Origin: Algoriphagus boseongensis
Lineage (GTDB): Bacteria > Bacteroidota > Bacteroidia > Cytophagales > Cyclobacteriaceae
Reading direction: 5' to 3'
NCBI RefSeq assembly: GCF_004362805.1
Contig: NZ_SNYF01000005.1
Span: forward strand, 1,663,676 to 1,727,675
Length of the DNA stretch: 64,000 nucleotides
In this document: positions 1 to 9,352 of the stretch, in pieces
Numbering within the stretch: the stretch's first letter is position 1
Layout: every line of letters starts with the position of its first letter
Position numbers and translations under genes: made by a program
Notes under the pieces: model-generated
The model's database searches: none
Told to the model about the DNA's origin: nothing
The model's input: the letters and a program-made list of their open reading frames with translations, nothing else

Positions 1-1077
1 ATATTTCTTAGCTACCCGATGAGAGTTTTCTTTCATTTCCCAAATCTCTTCTTTGGTAAGGGCGTTCAATTTTGCAGCCATCTCCTGCTCCTCAAAAGTC
101 TCGGTAACAATTCCGTTTTTCTCCTCTACTACAATCTTTTCCATTTCTGGAGATGGACCAATAGCTATGGCCAATCTTCCTTGAATAAACTCAAAAAATT
201 TATTGGGAAGCGCATTGGCGTAGTTGAAATTCACTGGCTCAAGGATAAACAAGCCCAAATCAAATGCATTGATAAAACTTGAAATCTCCTGAGTGGGTAC
301 GGGGGGTAAAAACTCAATTGCTTTTCCTTTTGCTAAAGTTTTTAATTCCCCGAAGTAAGCAGGATCGGTAGGCACCAACATGAGTTTTAATACAAATCGA
401 CTATCGAGAAAATCCATCATTTGGATCATTTTCTCGATTTTTCTACTTCTGTTTGCAATTCCATGATGGATTATTTGGATGGTATCTCCTACCTCTCTAG
501 GATAAAGTCCCTCCTCGTATTCAGGAGTATTTAAAATCAGGTAAGGTTTTACATCATAATCAGCCGCATAGTCTTTTGCAATTCCGTCACAAACTGTTAG
601 AAATTTATCGGCTTTGGGGATGTAGTGACGACAGACATAATTGACAAAGCGTTTATGAAACCATTTCCAAAGAATCATGTCGCTAAATTCCTTGGCATAT
701 TGCTCGTGGGCGTCAAATATTACTTTGGCTTTGGGATGATTTTTCTTTAATTCAATTGCCAATGGCCATGTTTCTGCATCATTGGCAAGGATTAAATCAA
801 ATTTCGGTTGGTATGAATTTAGCTCCTTCAAACTACTGTGAAGAAGAAATTCCTTAACTCTAAGTTTTGAGAGCCTTGCCACCATTATCCCAAGTTTGAG
901 CGCTCTGAAAAATGGGGATTTTGCCTTTGTAAGCGGAAAGAATGGAAGATTCCCTTCATACTCCAATCCACTCAAAACTATATCGAATCCTAATTTTTCT
1001 AAAAACGCCATCTGCCGAAGCACTCTCGGATCGGCATGCATTCTAGAAAAGGACAATATGAGTACAGTTTTTCTCAA
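1..1077 (-). CDS. GT4-type glycosyltransferase, 3' end beyond window
   Basis: I translated this by hand as 359 residues, open at the left edge. It starts at a TTG whose TTGA overlaps the asnB stop, followed by MRKTVLILSFSRMHADPRV, a typical GT-B N-terminus. Later come FDAHEQYAKEF, IIHHGIANRSRK and the donor-site region ALPNKFFEFIQGRLAIAIGPSPEM. It resembles the glycosyltransferase at 4010..5140 along its length (shared IHHG, ALPNKFFEF and IGPSP blocks), so the two look like paralogues. It should act on the cytoplasmic face, adding one sugar of the repeat unit. Donor and acceptor cannot be told. The TTG start is inferred from the lack of an ATG before the conserved N-terminus. Confidence 0.85.
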   Translation of the reverse strand, partial: MRKTVLILSFSRMHADPRVLRQMAFLEKLGFDIVLSGLEYEGNLPFFPLTKAKSPFFRALKLGIMVARLSKLRVKEFLLHSSLKELNSYQPKFDLILANDAETWPLAIELKKNHPKAKVIFDAHEQYAKEFSDMILWKWFHKRFVNYVCRHYIPKADKFLTVCDGIAKDYAADYDVKPYLILNTPEYEEGLYPREVGDTIQIIHHGIANRSRKIEKMIQMMDFLDSRFVLKLMLVPTDPAYFGELKTLAKGKAIEFLPPVPTQEISSFINAFDLGLFILEPVNFNYANALPNKFFEFIQGRLAIAIGPSPEMEKIVVEEKNGIVTETFEEQEMAAKLNALTKEEIWEMKENSHRVAKKY

Positions 1078-2951
1078 CTTTTAAAAAGATTTGCTACCAT
1101 GAGGTGATTCCAGCTTCCATCACCCTTAGTATGAGCAGCTTGAGCTATTATTGGCAAATTTTCTGCCCCTTTTTTAAGAATCCCCTCCTTACTTAAAATT
1201 TCCCGAGCAGATTTAATTTTTTCTTGGGTATGTTGAGCATCCATCCAGGATTTTTGGGGAGGCTCAAATCCAATTTTATCCTTTCTCCAGGCGATCTCTT
1301 CTGGAAGAATATCTTCGAAAGCCTTTCGCATGAGATATTTTGTCCATCCATTATGGATTTTATATTCCGAAGGTAGAGAAAACACAAATTCCACTAATTC
1401 ATGGGAAAGGAAAGGCAATCTTACTTCCCGACTATGAGCCATTGAATTGCGATCCGCATACCTCAATAAAGTTGGAAGTCCTACTTCAAACGTGGAGAAA
1501 TACAGGTGGCTATTCAGATTACCAATATCAAAACTGAAATCATTATGGGCTTTTTTGCGGAATTCACCGAAGAAGTCCTCAGCCATCAAAGTGGAATTTT
1601 TCATCTTCATATTGATGACTTTTCTACCCACCTTATTCATCAAACCAGGAAATCTAGAAGCTACAGCTTGCTTAATTCCAGGTTTAGCAATTTTCGCATT
1701 GATCTGATTCTCTTTATGCAATTCCTGATAGGCAGAGAATTCTTTTTCAAACTTAGATCCAGACTGCTTTTTGATCTCATTGAAAAAAGTGGTGAAATAG
1801 GGATGGTATCCAGCCAGGATTTCATCTGCACCCTGTCCATCCAAAAGAACAGTTACGCCCTTTTTCTTCGCCAATTCATAGACTTGGTATTGCACCAAAA
1901 TACTGGCAGAACCGAAAGGCTCCTCCTGGTGATGACAAATCTTATCCAGAACTGAATCCAACTCATCGATCTCACTATATACTTCATGGGAAGTAATCCG
2001 AGTCTTCTCTCTGACTTTTTGTATAAAATACCCCTCGTCCTTATGGAAATTCTTGAATCGGGCAGAAAATGTATTTTGAATAGATTCTGGATGATCCTTC
2101 AAAAGCTGATCCATCACACATACGACCAAGGAGCTATCTATTCCTCCAGACAAACTTGATCCCACCAAAACATCTGATCGGAGCCTTCTATTGACCGATT
2201 CAAAAAACAAGTCTCTGAAACGATTTTCCGCTTCTTCCAGACTGATGGTTTGTTTTTGGTCCAGTGGATTTATCTGCCAATATTTTTTAATCCTGATTTT
2301 TCCTTGCTTCCAAATCAGAAAATGCCCCGGAGGAAGTTTTCTCACTCCTTTGAAAAAAGTTTGACCCAGATCGGCATGATTGTCAAGCAGGTCAAAATGA
2401 AGGTAGTTGAAAATCATCTCTGGATCTGGAGTTTTGGGTAGCCCTGCCGCCCAAAATTCTTTCATTTCTGATCCAAAATAGAATGCTCCATCTACTTGGG
2501 TATAGAAAAATGGCTTTTCTCCAAATCGATCTCTGGCACAGAAAACTTCCCCAGATTCTTTGTCATACAAAGCAAATGAAAACATTCCATCCAGATCCTG
2601 AAGGCAGTTTTCTCTTTTCAGGTCAAATAATGCCAACAAAACTTCTGTATCAGAGTGACTTCTAAACTGATACCCATTTTTTAGGAGTTTTTCTTTGATT
2701 TCGAGGTAATTGTAGATTTCCCCATTGAATGTCAAGGTATATCGATCCATGTAATGCATGGGCTGAGCCCCTGATTCGGAAAGATCAATAATAGAAAGTC
2801 TACGGTGTCCAAATCCAGCCTGGCCGTTTTCGCTGATCCAATGCCCTGAGCCATCAGGTCCTCGATGAACGATTGAATCTGTCATTTTCACCAACTTTTC
2901 ATTGGTGATTAAATTGGGGTTTTCAGAAAGTATTCCTGCTATTCCGCACAT
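1074..2951 (-). CDS. asnB: AsnB-type glutamine-dependent amidotransferase (asparagine synthetase family)
   Basis: 625 residues with the two-domain asparagine synthetase B layout. The class II glutaminase domain begins MCGIAGIL, with Cys2 as nucleophile, followed by HRGPDGSG and FNGEIYNY. The ATP-pyrophosphatase synthetase domain carries SLSGGIDSS, DGQGADEILAGY and EVRLPFL. The family makes asparagine from aspartate, glutamine and ATP. Homologues inside O-antigen loci (for example WbpS of Pseudomonas aeruginosa) are thought to amidate sugar uronic acids. The gene sits between a glycosyltransferase and a UDP-sugar 2-epimerase, overlaps the next gene by TTGA, and lies in a locus predicted to make a diacetamido-uronic acid. 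A sugar-amidating role is therefore likely but inferred; true asparagine synthesis is the alternative. Confidence 0.9.
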   Translation of the reverse strand: MCGIAGILSENPNLITNEKLVKMTDSIVHRGPDGSGHWISENGQAGFGHRRLSIIDLSESGAQPMHYMDRYTLTFNGEIYNYLEIKEKLLKNGYQFRSHSDTEVLLALFDLKRENCLQDLDGMFSFALYDKESGEVFCARDRFGEKPFFYTQVDGAFYFGSEMKEFWAAGLPKTPDPEMIFNYLHFDLLDNHADLGQTFFKGVRKLPPGHFLIWKQGKIRIKKYWQINPLDQKQTISLEEAENRFRDLFFESVNRRLRSDVLVGSSLSGGIDSSLVVCVMDQLLKDHPESIQNTFSARFKNFHKDEGYFIQKVREKTRITSHEVYSEIDELDSVLDKICHHQEEPFGSASILVQYQVYELAKKKGVTVLLDGQGADEILAGYHPYFTTFFNEIKKQSGSKFEKEFSAYQELHKENQINAKIAKPGIKQAVASRFPGLMNKVGRKVINMKMKNSTLMAEDFFGEFRKKAHNDFSFDIGNLNSHLYFSTFEVGLPTLLRYADRNSMAHSREVRLPFLSHELVEFVFSLPSEYKIHNGWTKYLMRKAFEDILPEEIAWRKDKIGFEPPQKSWMDAQHTQEKIKSAREILSKEGILKKGAENLPIIAQAAHTKGDGSWNHLMVANLFKS

Positions 2952-2954
2952 GGA

Positions 2955-4013
2955 TTAATTTTGAAAAAAATAATTTTTAATCTGTTCTGTTATACTTACC
3001 GCAGCTTTTCCATCTCCGTAAAGCTCAGGAAAATGAGTTCCCAAAGATTCAGAAAAAAGCGAGGATATGGGTTTTAAATCATCAAAAACCAGTTGATTCC
3101 AACCCTCTTGCAAGGTTTCAACCCACTCGGTTTCTTTTCTTATGGTAATGCATCTTTTTTGAAGCATATAGGCTTCCTTTTGTATCCCTCCGCTGTCGGT
3201 GATAACGCCCTCAGAAAACTTCTGAAGAGAAAGGGAGTCTAAATAACTTTGAGGTCCAAGTAATACCAAATTTTGGTATTGATCAGGGTTTATTTCAAAA
3301 TGCTGAAGCCTAACCTGTGTTCGGGGATGTAATGCCAGATAAACCTTATGTTCCAAGTTTGCAAAACTATCAAAAATCTCCTTTAATCGTTGAGGATCAT
3401 CTGTATTATAAGGTCTGTGAATTGTGGCAAAGTAATATTTTCCCGAAACCACAGGTCGGAGTTTAGGCTCAACTAGCCTCAACATATCACACATCACATC
3501 CCCAGATCGGAAAATTTTCGAAGATTTGATTCCCTCTTTTTTTAGGTTTTCTACAGCTAAATCAGTCGGACAAAAAAGCATTTCAGAAAGCTGATCTGTT
3601 AAAACACGATTGACTTCTTCGGGCATTTGACGGTTAAAGCTTCTCAATCCCGCTTCAATGTGAATAATTGGAATATGGAGTTTGGAAGCTGCCAAGGCCC
3701 CTGCCAATGTGCTGTTGGTATCTCCATAAACCAAAAGTAAATCCGGTTTTTCCTGAATAAGCACTTGTTCAATTTCAGAGAGCATTTTTCCTGTTTGGGC
3801 ACCCTGAAGGGAATTTTCTCGCTGGTCAAATAGGTAATCAGGATTTGGAAGTCCAAGGTCATTAAAAAAGACCTGACTCATATTCTCGTCGTAGTGCTGC
3901 CCCGTATGGATAGTCAATGCCCGGAAGTATTTTTCCAAAGCGAGTTGGATAGGAGCATGCTTAATGAACTGCGGTCTGGCTCCTACCACGGAAATAATAC
4001 AAGGTCTGCTCAA
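2955..4013 (-). CDS. wecB: UDP-N-acetylglucosamine 2-epimerase family (WecB/WbpI type)
   Basis: 352 residues, about the usual length for non-hydrolysing 2-epimerases of GT-B fold. Visible family motifs are VGARPQFIK at the N-terminus, HTGQHYDENM, EAGLRSFNRQMPEE, TIHRPYNTDD and TDSGGIQKEAY. The enzyme inverts C2 of a UDP-GlcNAc-type sugar. The C-terminal block RKETEWVETLQEGWN looks more like the WbpI/WlbD group, which converts UDP-GlcNAc3NAcA to UDP-ManNAc3NAcA, than classical WecB; this is from memory, not alignment. The WlbA/B/C genes at 7766-10476 would supply that substrate. Start is TTG in a TTGA overlap with the upstream glycosyltransferase stop, suggesting coupled translation. Family certain; substrate inferred. 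Confidence 0.9.
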   Translation of the reverse strand: MSRPCIISVVGARPQFIKHAPIQLALEKYFRALTIHTGQHYDENMSQVFFNDLGLPNPDYLFDQRENSLQGAQTGKMLSEIEQVLIQEKPDLLLVYGDTNSTLAGALAASKLHIPIIHIEAGLRSFNRQMPEEVNRVLTDQLSEMLFCPTDLAVENLKKEGIKSSKIFRSGDVMCDMLRLVEPKLRPVVSGKYYFATIHRPYNTDDPQRLKEIFDSFANLEHKVYLALHPRTQVRLQHFEINPDQYQNLVLLGPQSYLDSLSLQKFSEGVITDSGGIQKEAYMLQKRCITIRKETEWVETLQEGWNQLVFDDLKPISSLFSESLGTHFPELYGDGKAAVSITEQIKNYFFQN

Positions 4014-5140
4014 TTGATTTCTTTTATTTTTTCTAACAATTCGGATTCAAAATGCTCCATGGAAAGTTCCTTTGCCGCTATTTCCAAATTAGATCGGTAG
4101 GTAATCAAATCTTCTTTACTTAACGAACGAATGGAATCGGCCAATGCTACAGCGCTAAAGTCTTTTGCCACTTTTCCCAGCTGATAGTTCTCCAAATATT
4201 TCTGCATGACAGGAGATGGTCCAATTACCATCGGAAGCCTTGCCTGAACAAATTCAAAAAACTTGTTGGGAAGAGCCATTTGGTTATTGAAGCTGATTGG
4301 TGCTAAGGAATACACCCCCAAATCATACGAACTGATGAATGGAATAATCTCCTTGAAAGAAACAGCAGGAATCAAACGAACATTTGGAATAGATTCGATC
4401 ATTTTTTCCAAAAATCGATAATATTCCGAACCGTTTTGGACCAACATTAAATCCAATTGGTAGTTCTCTCCCAGCATATTAAATGCTTCCACCATGACTT
4501 CCAGTTTCCTGTCAGGATTTGGAACCCCATGGTGAATAAAGCGAAGTGGAAAATTAAATTCCCATTTTTCCTTCTGAGGGGTATGATAGGATGAGGCATT
4601 CGGAACGACCAAAGATTTAACACCAAATTCCTTTTCGCACTGGTCAGCGATTTCCTGATTGACGTTTATCAATAGGTCCAATTTGGGAAGATAATCCTGA
4701 TAGATTTTGGTGTAAATTTTACCCCAAGTCCTAGTCCAATGCAAATCACCCTCTACCTCCAAAGGGTGATATTCATGTGCATTAAAGACAACTTTTGTTT
4801 TTTTTGAGCTATTGAAAAAGTAAGGCAAATAGGCCGGTTCGTGAACGATAACCATATCAGGATTAACCTTTTCAAGAAGGCTATTGATCTTACTTTGGGT
4901 ACTTGGATATCTTCCCAGAAAGGTTTTGTTAAAGTTCAAAACCCGATAGATTTTCCCCAAAGTATATTCGAAATGAGAAAATAAAAATGTATCAGAATGA
5001 ATAAAACCAACCTTAGAATCATGAGGAGGGGTAGTTCCGGTCGCTACCAATTCGAAATCATTTTTAAGTGCTTCGATTTCCCGAATCATCCTCGGGCCGT
5101 TGTGCAGAGGCCGGGTGGTTAAAATTAAAATCTTACTCAA
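4010..5140 (-). CDS. GT4-type glycosyltransferase
   Basis: 376 residues of GT-B fold. The N-terminus MSKILILTTRPLHNGPRMI and block VIVHEPAYLPYF form the acceptor half; FNAHEYHPLE, FIHHGVPNPDRKLEVM and ALPNKFFEFVQARLPMVIGPSP form the donor half. It is a paralogue of the partial glycosyltransferase at 1..1077. The gene starts at TTG, overlapping the flippase stop by 8 nt, and ends in a TTGA overlap with the epimerase, so it sits inside a translationally coupled chain. It should add one sugar of the polysaccharide repeat unit at the inner membrane. Sugar specificity cannot be read from sequence. Confidence 0.88.
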   Translation of the reverse strand: MSKILILTTRPLHNGPRMIREIEALKNDFELVATGTTPPHDSKVGFIHSDTFLFSHFEYTLGKIYRVLNFNKTFLGRYPSTQSKINSLLEKVNPDMVIVHEPAYLPYFFNSSKKTKVVFNAHEYHPLEVEGDLHWTRTWGKIYTKIYQDYLPKLDLLINVNQEIADQCEKEFGVKSLVVPNASSYHTPQKEKWEFNFPLRFIHHGVPNPDRKLEVMVEAFNMLGENYQLDLMLVQNGSEYYRFLEKMIESIPNVRLIPAVSFKEIIPFISSYDLGVYSLAPISFNNQMALPNKFFEFVQARLPMVIGPSPVMQKYLENYQLGKVAKDFSAVALADSIRSLSKEDLITYRSNLEIAAKELSMEHFESELLEKIKEIN

Positions 5141-6605
5141 TTGAAGAAGCTTTAAATCTGCTGAAAACGAGATTTTTTACGAGTAGCAACTCCTTTTTTA
5201 TCATCAAGGAAATCAACCCAGTCGCAAATGATAACAAAATCAATTTTAATATCACGCTAAGAAAAAAGGATTCTGAAGGCAACCAGTAAGAAGCAAATAC
5301 TACTCCAATAAAAATCAAAAGGATTACTGAGTTTTTCAGAAAATCAAATGGGATAAAATAGTATTGCTGGCTTTTCCAAAACATGTAAGCGGGAATCAAA
5401 AGTTGGGAAAAACACACAGCTAAGGCTGCTCCTTCTTTTCCAATCCAAGGAATCAAAAGAAAATTCAAGCCAACCAAGACCAGTGAAGAAAGTAGATGAA
5501 TCAATCCTACCGGAGTGGTTTTTTTCTCAATTGTCGCCCCTAAAGTTGAAATACTCCCCAGTCCTAAAAGCAAGGCATTAAAGGTAAGAATACTGGCAAC
5601 CAAAGTGGCTTCATAATAATCGGGAGTAGTCAAAATCTTAAGCGCTTCCAAGGAAAAAACAGAAATAAACGTACAAAACATACCCACTAAAAGAAGGTAA
5701 ACTTGAAGCGAAACTGCAAAAACCTGTTTGGCATTAGGCTGATGGAGGATGGAAAATGCAAATGGAGGCCAGGCCTGCTGAAACGCCGTTGTTGCTAATC
5801 CTGCTACAGAGGCAATACTAATTCCGATTTGATATAATCCTACCTCCCGTTGATCCATTAATTCATTCAGAAAAAAGACTCCTGATAAATTCACCACCCA
5901 ATACCCCAAACTGGCCGGAATGAAAGGAACTGCAAATTTGAACATCCCACGAAAAAGTGAGGAATCAAACCAACTGGGACTTCCAATCCAATTTCGCAAA
6001 AAGTAATAGGCTAAAGGAATCAAAATAAGGGTTGAAACCAATTGAGCATAATAAATTCCTGAAAGTCCCCAGCGAAGGATGACTACAAAAAGCACATTGA
6101 ATCCTATTAAGACCAAGCTTTGAATTAAAGAAAGCGCCACAGATTTTTTGGCTTCCAATTCAAACCGGAGCACATTCACGGCTACAGTGGTCCAAACTGT
6201 CATGGGAAGACATAAAGAGATTAGCTGAATAAACCAAGCCCCTTCTTCTTCATTGGGCAGGAACCTTTGTTGGAGGAAATCAGCTGAGAAAAACAGCAGC
6301 GCTCCAAAGAAGAGGCTGGAGAAAAAATAAAACCAAATCCAGGTATTGATTACCTTTTTTCTTCTTTCTCTGGAATCAGTATCAAAGTACCACCTTGCTG
6401 TGGATGCATCCAAGGAGAATACCAGTATAATTGATACCAGAATGTACCCATTGGTCAGAATACTGATCACCCCATAGTCATCCGGAGTGTAAATTCTGGT
6501 ATAAATCGGCGTCAAAAAAACCGATATGAAACGGGTCAAAACTCCTGAAAGCCCATAAATGGCACTATCTGAAAGGAGTTTTTTTATCTGAACGAAAAGA
6601 GACAC
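5133..6605 (-). CDS. Polysaccharide flippase, Wzx/MATE-like
   Basis: 490 residues, almost entirely hydrophobic, with about twelve to fourteen predicted membrane helices. The N-terminus VQIKKLLSDSAIYGLSGVL and block FLTPIYTRIYTPDDYG are typical of the oligosaccharide flippase (Wzx, MviN/MATE superfamily) group. It should move undecaprenyl-linked repeat units across the inner membrane. Start is GTG, in a TAGTG junction sharing one base with the stop of the upstream WecF-like gene. Presence of a flippase and a Wzz homologue implies a Wzy-dependent pathway, although no Wzy polymerase lies in this window. Confidence 0.9.
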   Translation of the reverse strand: MSLFVQIKKLLSDSAIYGLSGVLTRFISVFLTPIYTRIYTPDDYGVISILTNGYILVSIILVFSLDASTARWYFDTDSRERRKKVINTWIWFYFFSSLFFGALLFFSADFLQQRFLPNEEEGAWFIQLISLCLPMTVWTTVAVNVLRFELEAKKSVALSLIQSLVLIGFNVLFVVILRWGLSGIYYAQLVSTLILIPLAYYFLRNWIGSPSWFDSSLFRGMFKFAVPFIPASLGYWVVNLSGVFFLNELMDQREVGLYQIGISIASVAGLATTAFQQAWPPFAFSILHQPNAKQVFAVSLQVYLLLVGMFCTFISVFSLEALKILTTPDYYEATLVASILTFNALLLGLGSISTLGATIEKKTTPVGLIHLLSSLVLVGLNFLLIPWIGKEGAALAVCFSQLLIPAYMFWKSQQYYFIPFDFLKNSVILLIFIGVVFASYWLPSESFFLSVILKLILLSFATGLISLMIKKELLLVKNLVFSRFKASSIE

Positions 6606-7747
6606 TAAGCGCCGGCTTCTAATTGGTAAACAGACCGATAGTAGCCATCCACAGCCTCATCGCTGAGTACCTCTGCTAAAATTTTTCTGTTGTGATAAAT
6701 TTGGTCGGGAGACAATTTGATTTGAAAATCCTCTTTGGATACTTCATCCAATGAAAACAAGATCATTCCCATGCTTTTGAGCTGCTGATAAATGGGGTTC
6801 TGCTCAAACAAAAAGACCTTGAGACCTAATTGGAGCAAAGTCATGATGTTTCCAAAACCTTGGTGGATCAAAGACCCGAAAACAGCAAAGGAAGATTGCT
6901 TTAGAACTTGGTAATATTCGTTCCTTGGAAGATAATCTTCCATTGGTTTAAAGGATTCCCCAAAAGTCTTTTGTCCGAAATCCTTCACGTTTTGGATATA
7001 GTCCGGATTTCCGTAAGCCAAAGGACAGATAATTTCACTATTTTGAAAGTGCTGCCCAAATTGGTCGATAATATCCAAATGATTCAACTCTGGTACGCCT
7101 GCATGTCCTAACAATATCCCATCCCCTAACTGAGGAATTCCCTCCAAGTCAAGGTGATCCAACTGCTCATTAACAGACAAAATCCCATGAAAAACATGGG
7201 AATAAGACTTACGAAAGGATTGGGATGCATTGGATACATCCCCGGGAAAAAAGCTCCCAACGTACTTTAATCTCCGAAAGGATTTTTTGTAGAGATAATA
7301 CCCGGGTTTTTTGAGTATGTATTTCATTCCTTCTTTTGCCCTTGAAAAAAGGGTGAGTTCGGGGAATTTAAATACTGATTCTAGCGAGTAAGTTAGAGGA
7401 AGATAAACCTGTCTGGAATAAAAAGGACTATTGTATAAATCCCCACTCCAGAGCATCCAAATAATCCGATCAGAAGGAATATTAGCCAACTCGATCAGAT
7501 AAGCTGTCAGTTCATGGTGATAGTGGATAATTACCCGCTTATATTTTCTGAGCTGATTGGCAAATTCTTTCAGTGAAGGTTCAGAAAGACCAATGGTCTT
7601 TACCTTTTCTGAGTGAATTTTTTTGGGATTTTCTCCGAATGTATAATAGTCATTTAATCCTGGAAACAGCTTTTCGCATCGATCAATGATCCAATCAGCG
7701 AAAGGCGAATCCGGAAAAAAAACTAAGTTTTCAGCAACAGGAATCAA
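6605..7747 (-). CDS. WecF-like glycosyltransferase (Fuc4NAc transferase family)
   Basis: 380 residues. Blocks such as VIIHYHHELTAYLIELANI, IIWMLWSGDLY, ILLGHAGVPELNHLDII and VFGSLIHQGFGNIMTLLQLG resemble the TDP-N-acetylfucosamine:lipid II N-acetylfucosaminyltransferase family (WecF, GT56). In enterobacteria that enzyme adds Fuc4NAc, the last sugar of the enterobacterial common antigen unit. The aminotransferase and acetyltransferase at 11587-13278 could make the matching N-acetylated 4-amino-6-deoxy sugar. I assign the family from recall with moderate confidence; donor is inferred. Start is TTG, about 15 nt after a purine-rich AAAGGA, with no in-frame ATG before the conserved N-terminus. Confidence 0.72.
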   Translation of the reverse strand: MIPVAENLVFFPDSPFADWIIDRCEKLFPGLNDYYTFGENPKKIHSEKVKTIGLSEPSLKEFANQLRKYKRVIIHYHHELTAYLIELANIPSDRIIWMLWSGDLYNSPFYSRQVYLPLTYSLESVFKFPELTLFSRAKEGMKYILKKPGYYLYKKSFRRLKYVGSFFPGDVSNASQSFRKSYSHVFHGILSVNEQLDHLDLEGIPQLGDGILLGHAGVPELNHLDIIDQFGQHFQNSEIICPLAYGNPDYIQNVKDFGQKTFGESFKPMEDYLPRNEYYQVLKQSSFAVFGSLIHQGFGNIMTLLQLGLKVFLFEQNPIYQQLKSMGMILFSLDEVSKEDFQIKLSPDQIYHNRKILAEVLSDEAVDGYYRSVYQLEAGA

Positions 7748-7765
7748 ATCAGGAATTGTTTTCCT

Positions 7766-8731
7766 TTAATTCTCAAAAGGGTGCTTTGCCAATTCACCTG
7801 CAGCCAGAGGATGATAATTCCCCACAAGGCCCAGAGGTTTCATATGGCGGATATCGTGAACGAGCTGAATGGAATTCATTGCTTCCTCCAAACCAAATCC
7901 TTTTCCGTCCAAAACATGCTGATAACTGTGCGTATGAAGTTCGGTAAATCCATCACTGAATTCAATTTCCTCTCCTTCCATAGTTAAAGACCTATAGGTT
8001 CTTCCACCTTTAGCCTTTACATTTTCCGGTAAAGTATCCGCATTGATACTTAAAAACCAACGAACTCTGGCATTTTCCAATTCCAGATATCCTGCGGCTC
8101 TGTCATGGGTATGCAGGTGAACTTGGTTGCTTTTTACCTTCCCAAAAACCCAAGTCAACATATCGTAAAAGTGAACCCCAATATTCGTGGCAATACCTCC
8201 AGATTTGCTTACGTCACCTTTCCAGGAGGTATAATACCAGTGCCCTCTGGAAGTGATGTAGGCCAAGTCAATATCATATATTTTGTCTTTTGGCCCATTG
8301 CTTATCCTTTCCTTTAAGGCAACAATTGAAGGATGAAGTCTTAATTGAAGAATATTAAAAACACGTTTTCCATGTTCTTTTTCAACTTCTTTCAAGGCTT
8401 CAATATTCCAGGGATTTAGGACCAAAGGCTTTTCACAGATGACATCAGCTCCTACCCTCAAGCCAAAACGAATATGAGAATCATGCAGGTAATTAGGGGA
8501 ACAAATACTGACATAGTCTATTTTCTGTTCTGTACGCTTGAGCTTCTCTACATGTCTGTCAAATCTTTCAAACTCAGTAAAAAAATCAGCATCTGGAAAA
8601 TAACTATCCATGACGCCAACACTGTCAAACTTGTCGTACGCAGCCAAAAGTTGATTTTGGGTATCCTTGATGGCTTTCATATGACGTGGTGCGATATATC
8701 CAGCCGCACCGATTAAAGCAAAATTCTTCAT
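7766..8731 (-). CDS. wlbA: Gfo/Idh/MocA oxidoreductase, WlbA/WbpB type
   Basis: 321 residues. A Rossmann NAD site opens the protein (LIGAAGYIAPRHMKAI), CEKPLVLNP contains the family's EKP signature at residues 100-102, and a long insertion follows HPSIVALKERI. This pattern matches WlbA/WbpB, which oxidises C3 of UDP-N-acetylglucosaminuronate before amination. It lies directly downstream of WlbC- and WlbB-like genes, as in known ManNAc3NAcA pathways. The spacing to the WecF-like gene is 18 nt. Family is certain; the precise substrate follows from the neighbours. Confidence 0.9.
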   Translation of the reverse strand: MKNFALIGAAGYIAPRHMKAIKDTQNQLLAAYDKFDSVGVMDSYFPDADFFTEFERFDRHVEKLKRTEQKIDYVSICSPNYLHDSHIRFGLRVGADVICEKPLVLNPWNIEALKEVEKEHGKRVFNILQLRLHPSIVALKERISNGPKDKIYDIDLAYITSRGHWYYTSWKGDVSKSGGIATNIGVHFYDMLTWVFGKVKSNQVHLHTHDRAAGYLELENARVRWFLSINADTLPENVKAKGGRTYRSLTMEGEEIEFSDGFTELHTHSYQHVLDGKGFGLEEAMNSIQLVHDIRHMKPLGLVGNYHPLAAGELAKHPFEN

Positions 8732-8770
8732 TGATAGAATTGGATTTCTTTTTGAAATTGATCCAAAAAA

Positions 8771-9352
8771 TCAGCTCCCCGATTTCTTGGTTACTTGACC
8801 ATTTTGAAGCAAATAAACTTCACCTGACTCTGGACAAATTGCCTCACCTTGGGCATTGAAATTAAGTCGGTGACCGTATTCGCTCATCCAGCCAATTTGT
8901 TTAGAAGGATTACCTACTACCAAAGCATAAGCAGGAATTGTTTTGGTCACCACTGCTCCTGCTCCAATAAAGGCAAACTCTCCAATATCATGTCCACAAA
9001 CGATAGTTGCATTAGCACCAATTGATGCTCCCTTTCCGACATGGGTTTTGGAATATTGACCTCTTCTATTCACTGCACTCCTTGGGTTGACCACATTGGT
9101 AAAAACCATGGATGGACCCAAAAATACGTCGTCGTCACAAGTGACTCCTGTATAGATAGACACGTTATTTTGGACCTTTACATTTCTGCCCAAAACTACC
9201 TCCGGGGATATGACTACATTTTGTCCGATGTTGCAGTTCTCTCCGATCTTACAATTCGGCATGATGTGGGAAAAGTGCCAAATTTTAGTTCCTTTCCCTA
9301 TTTCACAACCCTCATCGACTACAGCTGTCTCATGAGCATAGTATTCTTTCAT
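8771..9352 (-). CDS. wlbB: Left-handed beta-helix N-acetyltransferase, WlbB/WbpD type
   Basis: 193 residues made largely of hexapeptide repeats ([52 protein letters not shown]), the left-handed beta-helix fold of acetyl-CoA transferases. Length, IWHFSHI near the start and [17 protein letters not shown] near the end fit WlbB/WbpD, which acetylates the 3-amino group of UDP-GlcNAc3NA to give UDP-GlcNAc3NAcA. Its ATG overlaps the WlbC stop as ATGA, so the two are probably translated together. Cytoplasmic, likely trimeric from family knowledge. Confidence 0.9.
   Translation of the reverse strand: MKEYYAHETAVVDEGCEIGKGTKIWHFSHIMPNCKIGENCNIGQNVVISPEVVLGRNVKVQNNVSIYTGVTCDDDVFLGPSMVFTNVVNPRSAVNRRGQYSKTHVGKGASIGANATIVCGHDIGEFAFIGAGAVVTKTIPAYALVVGNPSKQIGWMSEYGHRLNFNAQGEAICPESGEVYLLQNGQVTKKSGS

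Noticed and set aside
1506..1955. 149-residue plus-strand frame
   Set aside because: Antisense to asnB; no start context or family match.
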